Part shown: positions 29,551 through 40,064 of the stretch, in pieces
Layout: the number at the start of each line of letters is the position of its first letter
Position numbering within the stretch: position 1 is the first letter of the stretch
Program-made: the position numbers and the translations under genes
The notes under the pieces: generated by a model
The model's database searches: none
Seen by the model: the letters and a program-made list of their open reading frames with translations, nothing else
Told to the model about the DNA's origin: nothing
Origin: Mesorhizobium sp. CA8
GTDB taxonomy: Bacteria > Pseudomonadota > Alphaproteobacteria > Rhizobiales > Rhizobiaceae
Assembly (NCBI RefSeq): GCF_020164955.1
Contig: NZ_JAIUHG010000003.1
Location: 1-64,000 of the forward strand
Length of the DNA stretch: 64,000 nucleotides
Reading direction: 5' to 3'

Positions 29551-30152
29551 AGCTCGATCCCTTCTACCTGATCGTCGACAGCGCCGCCTGGATCGAGCGA
29601 CTGGTGCCGCTCGGCGTCAGGCTGGTGCAGCTCCGCATCAAGGACATGGACGAGGACGGGCTGCGCATGGAGATCCGCAAGGCAAAAGCCTTGTGCGCTC
29701 GACACCATTGCCAGCTTGTCATCAACGATCATTGGCGCCTGGCGATCGAGGAGGGTTGCGACTTCGTCCATCTCGGTCAGGAGGATCTGCAAACTGCCGA
29801 TCTTCGGGCGATACAGGCCGCCGGCGTCAGGTTCGGACTGAGCATCCACGACGATGCCGAGCTGGAAACGGCTGTTGCGGCGAAGCCCCACTACGTTGCG
29901 CTCGGCCCAGTCTATCCCACCATCCTGAAGCAGATGAAATGGGCTCCGCAGGGGCTGGAACGGGTCCGAGCATGGAAGGAACGGATCGCGCCTCTGCCAC
30001 TGGTCGCTATCGGCGGCCTCAACCCCGGGCGGCTCGATGGTGTTTTCGAAGCCGGCGCCGACAGTGCGGCGGTGGTCACGGACATAACTTTGAATTCCGA
30101 TCCCGAAGCGCGCACCAGAGAATGGATCGAAAAGACGGATCAATGGCGCTGA
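29547..30152 (+). CDS. thiE: thiamine phosphate synthase ThiE
   Basis: A 201-residue TIM-barrel protein joining the pyrimidine and thiazole phosphates. Signatures are VQLRIKD, the LVINDHW metal/pyrophosphate site, VHLGQEDL and [10 protein letters not shown]. The family's usual TKT is replaced by TILKQ here, as in other alphaproteobacterial ThiE proteins associated with ThiO. It overlaps thiG by 4 bp and thiD by 10 bp. Confidence 0.93.
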   Translation: MKLDPFYLIVDSAAWIERLVPLGVRLVQLRIKDMDEDGLRMEIRKAKALCARHHCQLVINDHWRLAIEEGCDFVHLGQEDLQTADLRAIQAAGVRFGLSIHDDAELETAVAAKPHYVALGPVYPTILKQMKWAPQGLERVRAWKERIAPLPLVAIGGLNPGRLDGVFEAGADSAAVVTDITLNSDPEARTREWIEKTDQWR

Positions 30153-30922
30153 ACCGGGACCCGCATGTGCTTGTTGTCGGCGGATCGGATTCCAGCGGGG
30201 GCGCCGGGATTGCGCGCGACATCGAGACGATCTCCTCGATCGGCCTGCGGACCTGTCTTGCCGTTACCGCGGTGACGGTGCAGACACACCAATCCGTTAC
30301 GGCAGTCCGCCATATTCAGCCCGGCCTGGTCGCCGATCAGATGCGCGCAGCGCTGCGCGCCAACAAAGTGCTGGCGATAAAGATGGGCATGCTTTCAACG
30401 GCACGCGTTGTCGAGGCGGTTGCCGCCGTGCTGCGCGAAAATCCGCAGATACCGGCGGTTCTCGACCCGGTGCTGGCTTCCTCGTCGGGCAGGCAATTGC
30501 TGGAACCGGAGGCGATCGGGGCATTGAAGCGCGACCTCATGCCGCTTTGCCGTCTCATGACGCCGAATCTTGTCGAGATGGCGATGCTGACCGGATCGGA
30601 TTTGGCTTCGGACGACGACGATGCGCTGCGGCAGGGAAGGCAATTGCTTGCGGAAGGACTGCACGCGCTGCTCATCAAAGGCGGCCATGCAGCGGGGCCC
30701 AGATCGACGGATGTCCTGTTGGAAGGCGGACAAGAGCCTGTGCGCCTCGATATGCCCAGGCTTGCCGGATCGATGCGCGGGACCGGCTGCATGCTGGCGA
30801 GCGCGATCGCCGCGTATCTGGCCGGTGCGAAGCAGCTCGAGGACAGCGTGCGCGAAGGCAAGCGGCTCGTCTTCGAGGAATTCCTGCGATGTACCCAGCA
30901 CGAAGCCAGTCCCGGCGCATGA
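30143..30922 (+). CDS. thiD: hydroxymethylpyrimidine (phosphate) kinase ThiD
   Basis: A 259-residue ribokinase-fold kinase that phosphorylates HMP and HMP-P. Motifs include VGGSDSSGGAGIARD at the N-terminus, LMTPNLVEMAMLTG in the middle and GSMRGTGCMLASAIAAYL, whose GTGC holds the anion hole/catalytic Cys. It is the last gene of the thi operon. A hairpin (ACCCTG..ACAGCC / GGCTGTCAGGGT, 30933-30974) lies just downstream but lacks a T-run. Confidence 0.93.
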   Translation: MALNRDPHVLVVGGSDSSGGAGIARDIETISSIGLRTCLAVTAVTVQTHQSVTAVRHIQPGLVADQMRAALRANKVLAIKMGMLSTARVVEAVAAVLRENPQIPAVLDPVLASSSGRQLLEPEAIGALKRDLMPLCRLMTPNLVEMAMLTGSDLASDDDDALRQGRQLLAEGLHALLIKGGHAAGPRSTDVLLEGGQEPVRLDMPRLAGSMRGTGCMLASAIAAYLAGAKQLEDSVREGKRLVFEEFLRCTQHEASPGA

Positions 30923-31069
30923 GGAATTCCTCACCCTGTAACAGCCCGAGCCAGGCGCGTTCGGCTGTCAGGGTCGCTCGGCATTTTTCTAATGTCGCAA
31001 ACAGGCTTCAATCACCCTACCGCTCCGCCCTATAGTCCCGCCCGCTTTATCCCTTTGGAGTCGCGGGCA

Positions 31070-33631
31070 ATGGCAGAGTTTCCGAAAAAGGCGAAGGTCG
31101 TCATCGTCGGTCTGGGCGGTATTGTCGGCGCGTCCGTCGCCCATCACCTGATCGAGCGCGGTTGGGAGGATATCGTCGGCATCGACAAGTCGGGTATCCC
31201 GACCGATATCGGTTCGACGGCACACGCCTCGGACTTCTGCTACACGACCAGCCACGATTTCCTGTCGTGCTGGACGACGCTCTACTCGATCGATTTCTAC
31301 GAGAAGATGGGCCACTACGCCCGCGTCGGTGGCCTTGAGGTCGCTCGCGTCGGCGACGACGCCCGCATGGACGAGATCAAGCGCAAGATCGCCTCGGCAA
31401 AATCCTTCGGCACCCGCGCGCGGCTGATCGAGCCGGCCGAGATCAAGGAAAAGTTCCCGCTGATCGAGGAGCATCTGGTGCAAGGCGGCCTGTGGGACCC
31501 CGACGCCGGCCTCGTCATCCCGCGCTCGCAGACGGTGGCCGGCAAGCTGGTCGACCAAGGGGTTGCCGCGGGCAAGCTGCAGGCTTTCGCGAACACCTCG
31601 GCCAAGGAGCTGGTCGTCGAGAACGGCCGCATCAAGGGCGTGGTGACCGAGCGCGGCACGATCGAGGCCGATTATGTCGTGGTCTGTACCGGCATCTGGG
31701 GCCGGCTCACCGCGGCGCTGGTCGGCGAGGACCTCCCGGTCATGCCGATCGACCATCCACTGACGTTCTTCGGGCCGTACAACGAGTTTGCCGGCACCGG
31801 CAAGGAGATCGGCTGGCCGCTGCTGCGCGACCAGGGCAACTCGGCCTATATGCGCGACACCGGCGATCCGAAGACCGCCGAGGGCGGTCAGATCGAATGG
31901 GGTTATTACGAGGAGACCAATCCGCGTCTGTGCCACCCGCGCGATCTTCTGGAAAAAGACCAGGCGCGGCTGTCGCCCTCGCAGCGCGACCTAGACATGG
32001 AGCAGATCATGGCGCCGCTCGAGCGCGCCATGGAACTGACGCCGATCCTCGGCGAACTCGGCTACAATGAAGGCCATTCCTTCAACGGCCTCTTGCAGGT
32101 GACCACCGACGGCGGTCCATCCATGGGCGAAAGCCAGAAGGTGAGGGGCCTGTGGTACGCCGTCGCCATCTGGGTCAAGGACGGCCCGGGCATGGGCAAG
32201 TTGATCGCCGACTGGATGACCGACGGCCGCACGTCGATCGACCATCACGCGATCGACTATTCGCGCTTCTATCCGCACCAGATGCAGGAACAGTTCATCT
32301 GGGACCGCTGCACCGAGACGGCGATGAAGGTCTACAATCCGGCGGTGCATCCGCGCGAGCCCTTCTCCAAGGGCCGCAATGTCCGCCGCTCGCCGTTCTA
32401 TGAGCGCGAGAAGGAGCTCGGCGGCTATTTCATGGAACTAGGCGGCTGGGAGCGCGCCCATGGCTACGCGGCCAACGAGCATCTGCTGGAGAAGTACGGC
32501 AACCGCGTGCCGGTGCGCGAGAACGAGTGGGACAACCGCCATTTCTGGCGCGTCTCCAATGCCGAGCACCTGGCGATGAGCGAGGATTGCGGCATCGTCA
32601 ACCTCTCGCACTTCTCCATGTACGACGTCGAGGGACCGGATCATGTCGCGCTACTCGAGTGGCTGTGCGCGGCCAAGATCGGCGGCGACAACAATATCGG
32701 CAAGGGCATCTACACCCACTTCCTCGACGAGGAGGGCATGGTGCGCGCCGACTTCACGGTGATCCGCATGGCCGATCGCTGCCGGGTGATCGACGGCGCC
32801 GACGCCGGCCCGCGCGACTTCCGCTACATGCAGCGCACCGCGCACGACAAAGGTTTCGATGCCACCGTCACCGATGTGACGGAGAAATACGTCACCATCG
32901 GTATCTGGGGACCGAATGCGCGCACGACCCTGCAGAAGGTGGTCGAGGATCCGAACGGGCTGACGCCGGAGAATTTCCCGTTCGCCGCGATCAAGCCGAT
33001 CAAGATCGGCGGCAAGGACGTCACAGCGTTCCGCATCTCCTATGTCGGCGAACAGGGCTGGGAACTGCATATGCGCTACGAGGATGGGCTGGCCGTCTGG
33101 GACGCGCTGCGCTCCACCGGCGTCATGCCGTTCGGCGTCGAGACCTACGCCAACACGCGCCGCATGGAAAAGAGCCTCAGGCTGCAGAACGCCGACCTTT
33201 TGACCGAGTACAACCTTCTCGAGGCCGACCTCGCCCGTCCGAAGGTCAAGGAGAACGATTTCTGCGGCAAGGCCAAGCACCTGGAATATCGCGCCCGCGC
33301 GCACCAGCCGGCGATGCTGTGCACGCTGGTGATGACCGAGAACACCGATTCCAAGGGCGTCGCGCGCTATCCGGTTGGCACCATGCCGGTGCAGGATCCC
33401 GCGACCGGCGAGACGCTGGTCGACGAGCTCGGCCGCCGCTCCTTCACCACTTCGGTCGCCTACGGCCCAACCATCGGCAAGAACATCGCGCTGGCCTATC
33501 TGCCCTGGGCCTTCTGCCAGGAAGGCCGCAAGCTGCAGGTCGAGTATTTTGGTGAGACCTATCCGGTCGAGGTGGCCGGTGTCGGCTACAAGCCGCTCTA
33601 CGACCCGGAGAACCTCAAGCCGAGGAGCTGA
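31070..33631 (+). CDS. FAD-dependent oxidoreductase with GcvT domain (third paralogue)
   Basis: An 853-residue protein of the DMGDH/SDH superfamily. The FAD motif is GLGGIVG (14-20). The covalent-flavin His is kept but in a variant context, STAHAS with H52, instead of TWHAAG as in the two other paralogues at the left end. The C-terminal half (about 470-853) is GcvT-like with YVGEQGWELHM and AYGPTIGKNIALAYL segments. The start is the ATG after TTTGGAG. It stands alone between the thi operon and purC, so its substrate is unclear: an N-methylated amine or amino acid is likely. Confidence 0.88.
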   Translation: MAEFPKKAKVVIVGLGGIVGASVAHHLIERGWEDIVGIDKSGIPTDIGSTAHASDFCYTTSHDFLSCWTTLYSIDFYEKMGHYARVGGLEVARVGDDARMDEIKRKIASAKSFGTRARLIEPAEIKEKFPLIEEHLVQGGLWDPDAGLVIPRSQTVAGKLVDQGVAAGKLQAFANTSAKELVVENGRIKGVVTERGTIEADYVVVCTGIWGRLTAALVGEDLPVMPIDHPLTFFGPYNEFAGTGKEIGWPLLRDQGNSAYMRDTGDPKTAEGGQIEWGYYEETNPRLCHPRDLLEKDQARLSPSQRDLDMEQIMAPLERAMELTPILGELGYNEGHSFNGLLQVTTDGGPSMGESQKVRGLWYAVAIWVKDGPGMGKLIADWMTDGRTSIDHHAIDYSRFYPHQMQEQFIWDRCTETAMKVYNPAVHPREPFSKGRNVRRSPFYEREKELGGYFMELGGWERAHGYAANEHLLEKYGNRVPVRENEWDNRHFWRVSNAEHLAMSEDCGIVNLSHFSMYDVEGPDHVALLEWLCAAKIGGDNNIGKGIYTHFLDEEGMVRADFTVIRMADRCRVIDGADAGPRDFRYMQRTAHDKGFDATVTDVTEKYVTIGIWGPNARTTLQKVVEDPNGLTPENFPFAAIKPIKIGGKDVTAFRISYVGEQGWELHMRYEDGLAVWDALRSTGVMPFGVETYANTRRMEKSLRLQNADLLTEYNLLEADLARPKVKENDFCGKAKHLEYRARAHQPAMLCTLVMTENTDSKGVARYPVGTMPVQDPATGETLVDELGRRSFTTSVAYGPTIGKNIALAYLPWAFCQEGRKLQVEYFGETYPVEVAGVGYKPLYDPENLKPRS

Positions 33632-33763
33632 CGGCCGGCGCGATAGCGGCAACTGATCGGAAAAGCTTTGGCCTTCCTCGGAAGGCCTTCGTGCTTGGCT
33701 TGATGTACAGGCGGCCAGCGGCTTATGTGGCCCGATCAGAAGCCCGCGAAAGCTACGTGTCCC

Positions 33764-34705
<942 letters not shown>

Positions 34706-34731
34706 AAGATCCACGCCGGCGGAAATCCAAC

Positions 34732-34752
34732 GCCGGGAAATTCCCGGCTTTT
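34732..34752 (+). terminator. rho-independent terminator after purC
   Basis: The palindrome GCCGGGAAATTCCCGGC is followed by TTTT, 27 bp after the purC stop. Confidence 0.85.
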
Positions 34753-34783
34753 GCGCGCGGCGATTTTCGCCTAACCTTCCTCC

Positions 34784-35629
34784 ATGTCCGCCTATGCCCG
34801 CGCAAGGCATATCGTCTCAGCCGGTGCCGCCGCCCTGGCGCTGGCGCTTTGGCTGACGCCGGCAGCTTCTCCCGCCGAACCGGTCGATGTCGAGCTGGTG
34901 CTGGCGGTCGATGTCTCGCTTTCGATGTCGCCGGCCGAGCTGGAGATCCAGCGTCACGGCTACGCCGCGGCGCTGACGCATGACAACGTGCTGAAGGCCA
35001 TCGCCGACGGCGCCTATGGCAAGATCGCTGTCACCTATGTCGAATGGGCGGGCACGACCTGGCAGCGCGTCATCGTGCCGTGGACGGTGATCGCCAATCG
35101 CGACGATGCCGAGAAGGTGGTGGCGCATCTCAATGCCCGGCCGCCGGACAGCGCCCGGCGGACCTCGATCTCCGGCGCGCTGAGCTTCGGCAGCGATCTG
35201 TTCGCCGAGAGCGGTTTCCAGGGTACGAAGCGGGTCATCGACGTTTCCGGCGACGGGCCCAACAACCAGGGCGCGCCGGTCAATCTCACGCGCGACGAGG
35301 TGGTCAAGCAAGGCATCACCATCAACGGGCTGCCGTTGATGACGCGCGGCGGGTTCAGCGGCGCCTTCGACGTCGAAAATCTCGACCGCTATTACAGCGA
35401 CTGCGTCATCGGCGGACCAGGCGCCTTCATGATCCCGGTCAATGACTGGACGCAGTTTCCCGAAGCGATCCGCCGCAAGCTGGTGCTGGAGCTTGCCGGC
35501 CCGGCTTCACCGCAATGGGCGGCCGAAGAGGCAGCGCACCCGCCGGTCGTACTCGCCGACGACGGGCCGGCAGCAGACTGCCTGGTGGGCGAGAAGATGT
35601 GGCGCAACCGCGGCTGGGGCACGCCGTGA
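34784..35629 (+). CDS. DUF1194 (VWA-like) exported protein
   Basis: A 281-residue protein with a signal peptide (hydrophobic AAALALALWLTPAAS, cleavage near residue 31) and a von Willebrand A-like fold. The metal-ion-dependent adhesion site is visible as DVSLSMS near residue 43, with TSISGAL and DVSGDGPNNQG supplying the other MIDAS loops. Role is unknown; such proteins are periplasmic. It is monocistronic, flanked by the purC terminator and the ABC transporter genes. Confidence 0.88.
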   Translation: MSAYARARHIVSAGAAALALALWLTPAASPAEPVDVELVLAVDVSLSMSPAELEIQRHGYAAALTHDNVLKAIADGAYGKIAVTYVEWAGTTWQRVIVPWTVIANRDDAEKVVAHLNARPPDSARRTSISGALSFGSDLFAESGFQGTKRVIDVSGDGPNNQGAPVNLTRDEVVKQGITINGLPLMTRGGFSGAFDVENLDRYYSDCVIGGPGAFMIPVNDWTQFPEAIRRKLVLELAGPASPQWAAEEAAHPPVVLADDGPAADCLVGEKMWRNRGWGTP

Positions 35630-35682
35630 GCAATCGAGAAGCCCCTCAAGGAGAACCATCGTCCGGTGCGGCTTCTGCTTCA

Positions 35683-35713
35683 TTGACAAGCCTTTTGGGG
35701 TCTGTGAGACAAT
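35683..35713 (+). promoter_or_regulatory. weak candidate promoter for the ABC transporter operon
   Basis: TTGACA at 35683-35688 is followed at 17-19 bp by GAGACAAT, a poor -10. It sits about 30 bp before the gene's GGGGAA ribosome binding site. Confidence 0.3.
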
Positions 35714-35741
35714 TCGGGCTCACCATAAAAGGGGAACCACA

Positions 35742-36692
35742 ATGAAAAGAACCTCCATTTTCGCGGCGGCGCTGACCGCGGCCGCCGTGCTTAGCGCGCC
35801 GGCGATGGCGGCGACGTCGTTGACCATCGGCATCAGCGGCTGGACCGGTTTCGCGCCGCTGACTTTGGCCAAGCAGGCCGGGCTTTTCGAAAAGCACGGG
35901 CTCGACGTCACGCTCAAGAAAGTGCCGCAGGCGAGCCGTCCACTGGCCATCGCAAGCGGTGACCTGCAATGCGCGGCGACCACCGTCGAGACCTGGATGG
36001 TGTGGAACGCCAGCGGCGTCACCACCAAGCAGATTTTCCAGCTCGACAAATCCTACGGCGCCGACGGCATCGTCGTGCGCAACGACATCAAGAGCGTCGC
36101 CGATCTCAAGGGCAAGAACGTCGCTTCGTCCGCGCCTGGAACCTCGCCCTATTTCCTGCTCGCCTGGGTGCTGAACAAGAACGGCATGTCGACCAAGGAC
36201 GTCACCATCGTCAACCTGGAGCCGGATGCGGCGGCGCAAGCCTTTCTCGCCGGCCAAAACGATGCCGCAGTCACTTACGAGCCCTTCATATCCGCCGTGC
36301 GCGACAAGGCCGACCAGGGCCACATCCTGGCGACCACGCTCGATTATCCGATGGTGATGGATACGGTCGGCTGCACGCCGGACTTCCTTAAGGCCAATCC
36401 CGATGCCGCCAAGGCCCTCGCCGACAGCTATTTCGACGCGCTCGACATGATCAAGAAGGATCCGCAGAAATCCTATGAGATCATGGGCGCCGACGTGAAG
36501 CAGTCGGCCAAGGAGTTCGAGGCTTCGGCCAAGTATCTGAAATGGGCCGACAAGGCGGAGAACAAGCAGTTCTTCACCAAGGAGTTCCAGGACTTCTCCA
36601 AAACGGCCGCCGAGCTCCTGCTGCAGATGGGGCTGATCAAGGAAGCGCCCGACGTGACGACGCTCGCCGACACCAGCGCGGTCGCCAACTGA
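35742..36692 (+). CDS. NitT/TauT-type ABC transporter, substrate-binding protein
   Basis: A 316-residue periplasmic binding protein with signal peptide (MKRTSIF.. then SAPAMA, cleavage near 23). The N-terminal lobe reads IGISGWTGFAPLTLAKQAGLFEKHG, typical of the SsuA/TauA/ThiY-like family. It is first of a three-gene operon with a permease and an ATPase. Ligands in this family include sulfonates, nitrate, pyrimidine thiamine precursors and others, so none can be assigned. The start is the ATG after AAAAGGGGAACC. Confidence 0.88.
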   Translation: MKRTSIFAAALTAAAVLSAPAMAATSLTIGISGWTGFAPLTLAKQAGLFEKHGLDVTLKKVPQASRPLAIASGDLQCAATTVETWMVWNASGVTTKQIFQLDKSYGADGIVVRNDIKSVADLKGKNVASSAPGTSPYFLLAWVLNKNGMSTKDVTIVNLEPDAAAQAFLAGQNDAAVTYEPFISAVRDKADQGHILATTLDYPMVMDTVGCTPDFLKANPDAAKALADSYFDALDMIKKDPQKSYEIMGADVKQSAKEFEASAKYLKWADKAENKQFFTKEFQDFSKTAAELLLQMGLIKEAPDVTTLADTSAVAN

Positions 36693-36753
36693 TCGCGCAT
36701 CGCCGGATCGGTGGCGCCCGGCCGCCGATCCCTCCTCTCATGGACTTTTCCTG

Positions 36754-37530
36754 ATGCTGCGTCCCTTGCATCCCGTTGCGCCGGGCACGCGAACCGCGCT
36801 CGGCATCGCCTTCTTTGTGCTGTTCGTGGCGTTCTGGGCGTGGATCACGCTAGGCGGCCACGTGAACCGGATCTTTCTCGCCGATCCGCTGTCGATGCTG
36901 AAGGACGGCTGGCGGCTGCTCGTCGAAGACCGGTTCTGGCTCGATATCCTGATCACGATCTGGCGCGTCTTCGGCGGCTTCGTGCTTGCGTCGATCTTCG
37001 CGGTGCCGATCGGCATCGCTATGGGCGCCTGGAAGCCGGTCGAAGCCTTCCTCGAACCGTTCGTTTCCTTTGCGCGCTACCTGCCGGCGTCGGCATTCAT
37101 TCCGCTGCTCATCCTGTGGGCCGGCATCGGCGAACTCGAAAAGCTCCTGGTTATCTTTGTCGGCTCGGTGTTCCAGATCATCCTGATCGTCGCGGTCAAG
37201 GTCGGCAGCACGAGGCGGGACTTGGTCGAGGCAGCCTATACGCTGGGTGCGACCGACAACGGCATCGTCAAGCGCGTCATCATGCCGGCCAACGCGCCGG
37301 AGATCGCCGAAACGCTGCGGCTGGTGCTGGGCTGGGCCTGGACTTATGTGATCGTCGCCGAGCTGATCGGCTCGTCGTCAGGCATCGGCTACATGATCAT
37401 CAACAGCCAGTCGCGGTTGGCGACGGGGCAGATCATCTTCGGCATCATCGTCATCGGGCTGATCGGGCTTCTGTCCGATTTTGCCTTCAAGGCGCTCAAC
37501 CGCTGGCTCTATCCTTGGAGCCTGGCATGA
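36754..37530 (+). CDS. ABC transporter permease, NitT/TauT type
   Basis: A 258-residue protein with six predicted transmembrane helices and the BPD_transp_1 EAA loop (VEAAYTLGATDNGIVKRVIMPANAPEI). It belongs with the binding protein before it (61 bp) and overlaps the ATPase gene by 4 bp. Probably a homodimeric channel in the inner membrane. Confidence 0.9.
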   Translation: MLRPLHPVAPGTRTALGIAFFVLFVAFWAWITLGGHVNRIFLADPLSMLKDGWRLLVEDRFWLDILITIWRVFGGFVLASIFAVPIGIAMGAWKPVEAFLEPFVSFARYLPASAFIPLLILWAGIGELEKLLVIFVGSVFQIILIVAVKVGSTRRDLVEAAYTLGATDNGIVKRVIMPANAPEIAETLRLVLGWAWTYVIVAELIGSSSGIGYMIINSQSRLATGQIIFGIIVIGLIGLLSDFAFKALNRWLYPWSLA

Positions 37531-38318
37531 GCAAGCTTCTGATCGAGCGCGTCTCGCGGACCTTTGCCGGGGTCGGGGGCGGGCAACCGGTGCAGGCGCT
37601 GCAGCCAGTAGACCTCGCGGTCGCGGCCAATGACTTCATCACCATCCTCGGGCCATCCGGCTGCGGAAAGTCGACACTGCTCAGGATCGTCGCGGGACTG
37701 GAGGCGCCGAGTACCGGCCGCGTGCTGCTCGACGGTAAGGCGGTCACAAGGCCGGGCCCGGACCGCGGCATGGTGTTCCAGTCCTACACCCTGTTTCCCT
37801 GGCTCACGGTTGCCGAAAACATCGGTTTCGGCCTGCGCGAGCAAGGCCGGCCCGAGCGCGAGCGCAACGAGATCGTCGCCTCTTATATCGATCTCGTCGG
37901 TCTGAGGGGTTTCGAGAACCATTGGCCCAAGCAGCTGTCGGGCGGCATGCAGCAGCGCACGGCGATCGCGCGGGCACTGGCCAACGATCCCGAAATCCTG
38001 CTGCTCGACGAACCGTTCGGCGCGCTGGACAACCAGACGCGCGGGCTGATGCAGGAACTGCTGCTCGGCATCTGGGAGCGGCGCAAGAAGACCGTGCTGT
38101 TCGTCACCCACGACATCGAGGAGGCGATCTTCATGGCGTCGCGGGTGATCGTGATGAGCGCCCGGCCCGGCCGCATCAAATCGGACGTGCCGGTCGACCT
38201 GCCGCATCCGCGCTACTACACGCTGAAGACCAGCCCGGAATTCTCCGCGCTGAAGGCGCAACTCACCGAAGACGTCCGCATCGAGGCGATGCGGACAGCG
38301 CAGACGCAGTCCGCCTAG
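37527..38318 (+). CDS. ABC transporter ATP-binding protein, NitT/TauT type
   Basis: A 263-residue ABC ATPase. Walker A is GPSGCGKST, Q-loop VFQSYTLFPW, signature LSGGMQQR, Walker B ILLLDEPFGALD, and the switch His in THDIEEA. It energises import by the adjacent permease. A GlxA-type regulator gene converges on it with only 20 bp between the stops. Confidence 0.93.
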   Translation: MSKLLIERVSRTFAGVGGGQPVQALQPVDLAVAANDFITILGPSGCGKSTLLRIVAGLEAPSTGRVLLDGKAVTRPGPDRGMVFQSYTLFPWLTVAENIGFGLREQGRPERERNEIVASYIDLVGLRGFENHWPKQLSGGMQQRTAIARALANDPEILLLDEPFGALDNQTRGLMQELLLGIWERRKKTVLFVTHDIEEAIFMASRVIVMSARPGRIKSDVPVDLPHPRYYTLKTSPEFSALKAQLTEDVRIEAMRTAQTQSA

Positions 38319-38338
38319 ACGACTGCGCCTCTGCCTGC

Positions 38339-39340
38339 TTAAGCCGCCAGCAGCTGCTTGCGGTCGACTCGCTCCTGCTGCGGCGAGCGGGCGTAGAGCT
38401 CGCGGTAGCATTTGGAAAAATGCGAGGCGGAGACGAAGCCGCAGGCCACCGCCACTTCGACAACCGGCATCGACGACTGGATCAGCAGGTGCCTGGCGCG
38501 GTCGAGCCGGATCTCCAGGTAATAGCGGGCGGGCGAGCGGCCCATCTCGGTGCGGAACAGGCGCTCGATCTGCCGGCGGGAAAGATCGACATGGTCGGCG
38601 ATCTCGATCAGCGACAGCGGCTCGGCAAGGTTGGCTTCCATCAGCTCGATGATGGTGAGCACCTTCGAGTTCTGAACGCCCAGGCGGGCGCGCAGCGGCA
38701 GGCGCTGGCGGTCAGTCGGGCTGCGCACGCGGTCGGTCAGCACCTGCTCGCAGACGCGATTGACGAGGCTCTCGTCGAAATCGTCGCCGATCAGCTTCAG
38801 CATCATGTCGAGCGCGGCGGTGCCGCCGGCACAGGTGTAGACGTTCTGGTCGACCTCGAAGAGGTCGGCAAAGACATTGGCCTTCGGGAATGCCTCGGAA
38901 AAGCCCGGCAGGTTCTCCCAATGGATGGCGCAGCGCTTGTTGGACAACAGGCCGGCGGCGGCCAGGATATGGGCGCCGGTGCACAGGCCGCCAACGGCGA
39001 CGCCGCGGTTGTATTCCTCGCGCAGCCAGGCGAAGGCCGACTTGTTGTGGTAGCGCTCGACATTGATGCCGCTGCAGACGATCGCCATGTTCGGCCGATC
39101 CGGCCCGGCCATCTTTTTGCGCTCTTCCTCGAGCGAGGTGTTGACGGCGCATTCGACGCCGTTCGAGGCGCGCACCGGCTTGCCGTCTATGCTGGCCAGC
39201 CGCCAGCGATAAGCTTCATAGCCGAGCATCCTGTTGGCCGAGCGCAGCGGATCCAGCGCCGTCGCGAAGGCGATCATCGTAAAATCGGGAATGAGGAAGA
39301 ATACAAACGATCTCTTGATCGGATGCTTTACGGCATTCAC
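38339..39340 (-). CDS. GlxA/GbdR-family transcriptional regulator (DJ-1/PfpI plus AraC HTH)
   Basis: A 333-residue regulator with an N-terminal class I glutamine amidotransferase-like domain (about 10-190; nucleophile elbow GGLCTGAHILAAAGLL) and a C-terminal AraC-type double HTH (about 225-325; LSRRQIERLFRTEMGRSPARYY). In Pseudomonas the related GbdR and SouR activate glycine betaine and sarcosine catabolism. Given the methylated-amine genes around it, a similar role is plausible but unproven. GTG is the start codon, with GAGG upstream. Confidence 0.87.
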   Translation of the reverse strand: MNAVKHPIKRSFVFFLIPDFTMIAFATALDPLRSANRMLGYEAYRWRLASIDGKPVRASNGVECAVNTSLEEERKKMAGPDRPNMAIVCSGINVERYHNKSAFAWLREEYNRGVAVGGLCTGAHILAAAGLLSNKRCAIHWENLPGFSEAFPKANVFADLFEVDQNVYTCAGGTAALDMMLKLIGDDFDESLVNRVCEQVLTDRVRSPTDRQRLPLRARLGVQNSKVLTIIELMEANLAEPLSLIEIADHVDLSRRQIERLFRTEMGRSPARYYLEIRLDRARHLLIQSSMPVVEVAVACGFVSASHFSKCYRELYARSPQQERVDRKQLLAA

Positions 39341-39525
39341 GGGGAAACCTCACGCAGCCATGACGCGAACAGGATGTCGCGAACAGCATAGCGACAACAG
39401 GAAAAATCATTCCTGTCAATCGGGTAGGCGGCTAAGTGAAGATTAAATTTGCGACACGGGTCGCAAATGGGCAATTCGTGCAACTGCAGGGCGGCTCTTC
39501 GCCGACGTCAGGTGGCAATGCCCAA

Positions 39526-39559
39526 ATGAAAACGCCGCCTCGGCAAGCCGGGCGGCGTT
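39526..39559 (-). terminator. terminator of the 44-residue protein gene
   Basis: Read on the minus strand, the stem AACGCCGCC / GGCGGCGTT is followed by TTTCATTT. Confidence 0.75.
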
Positions 39560-39582
39560 GGAATTCAGCATGCCGAATTGTC

Positions 39583-39717
39583 TCAGGCGACGAAGCCGAG
39601 GCGGGCAGCAGCCATGGCGCCGGTCTGGCCGGGCATGGTCTTGGCAAGACGCTGACGTTCCATAGCGGTTGTCAGGTTCATTTCACGGCGGGTGAACAGG
39701 CGGGCAAAGAGCTTCAT
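39583..39717 (-). CDS. small basic protein, unknown function
   Basis: A 44-residue protein beginning MKLFARLFTRREM and ending AAARLGFVA, basic and probably helical. Three ATG codons follow each other; I choose the third, which is six bases after GGAG. A good terminator follows the stop, supporting a real unit. It resembles DUF1127 proteins in size and setting but lacks their DIG motif. Confidence 0.55.
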   Translation of the reverse strand: MKLFARLFTRREMNLTTAMERQRLAKTMPGQTGAMAAARLGFVA

Positions 39718-40004
39718 CATCATCTCCATTTGGTTGCTCAGACGGGTCGCCTTCGCTTAATGGAGTGGGGCAGCTCGTTTTGGCTGACGGTGATATAGGC
39801 TCAGTTCAGCAAAATCTAAATCGCAAAAGCGAAGCGCTTGATATGAAAAGCGACATGGCTTGCGACATCCTTGGGCAGCGTACCCAAAATTTTCCACTAT
39901 TTTCGGTGGGTTGGTTGGTTTGTTAACCCGCTATGCGGATGGCTCATATGCGTCATGCAGCAGCCGCATGGCCGGAAAAGTGGTTTGAATGCAAACAAAA
40001 GGCC

Positions 40005-40043
40005 ATAAACAAAAAGGCCTGCCGAGCTGACGCGGCAGGCCTT
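40005..40043 (-). terminator. terminator of the DUF1127 gene
   Basis: Read on the minus strand, an 11-bp stem AAGGCCTGCCG / CGGCAGGCCTT with an 8-nt loop is followed by TTTGTTT. Confidence 0.85.
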
Positions 40044-40064
40044 CAGAACTTCATACACACTCGG

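Noticed and set aside
33670..33687. Hairpin GGCCTTCC/GGAAGGCC after the third FAD oxidoreductase gene as terminator
   Set aside because: The 8-bp stem has a 2-nt loop and no T-run on either strand, so termination is not supported.
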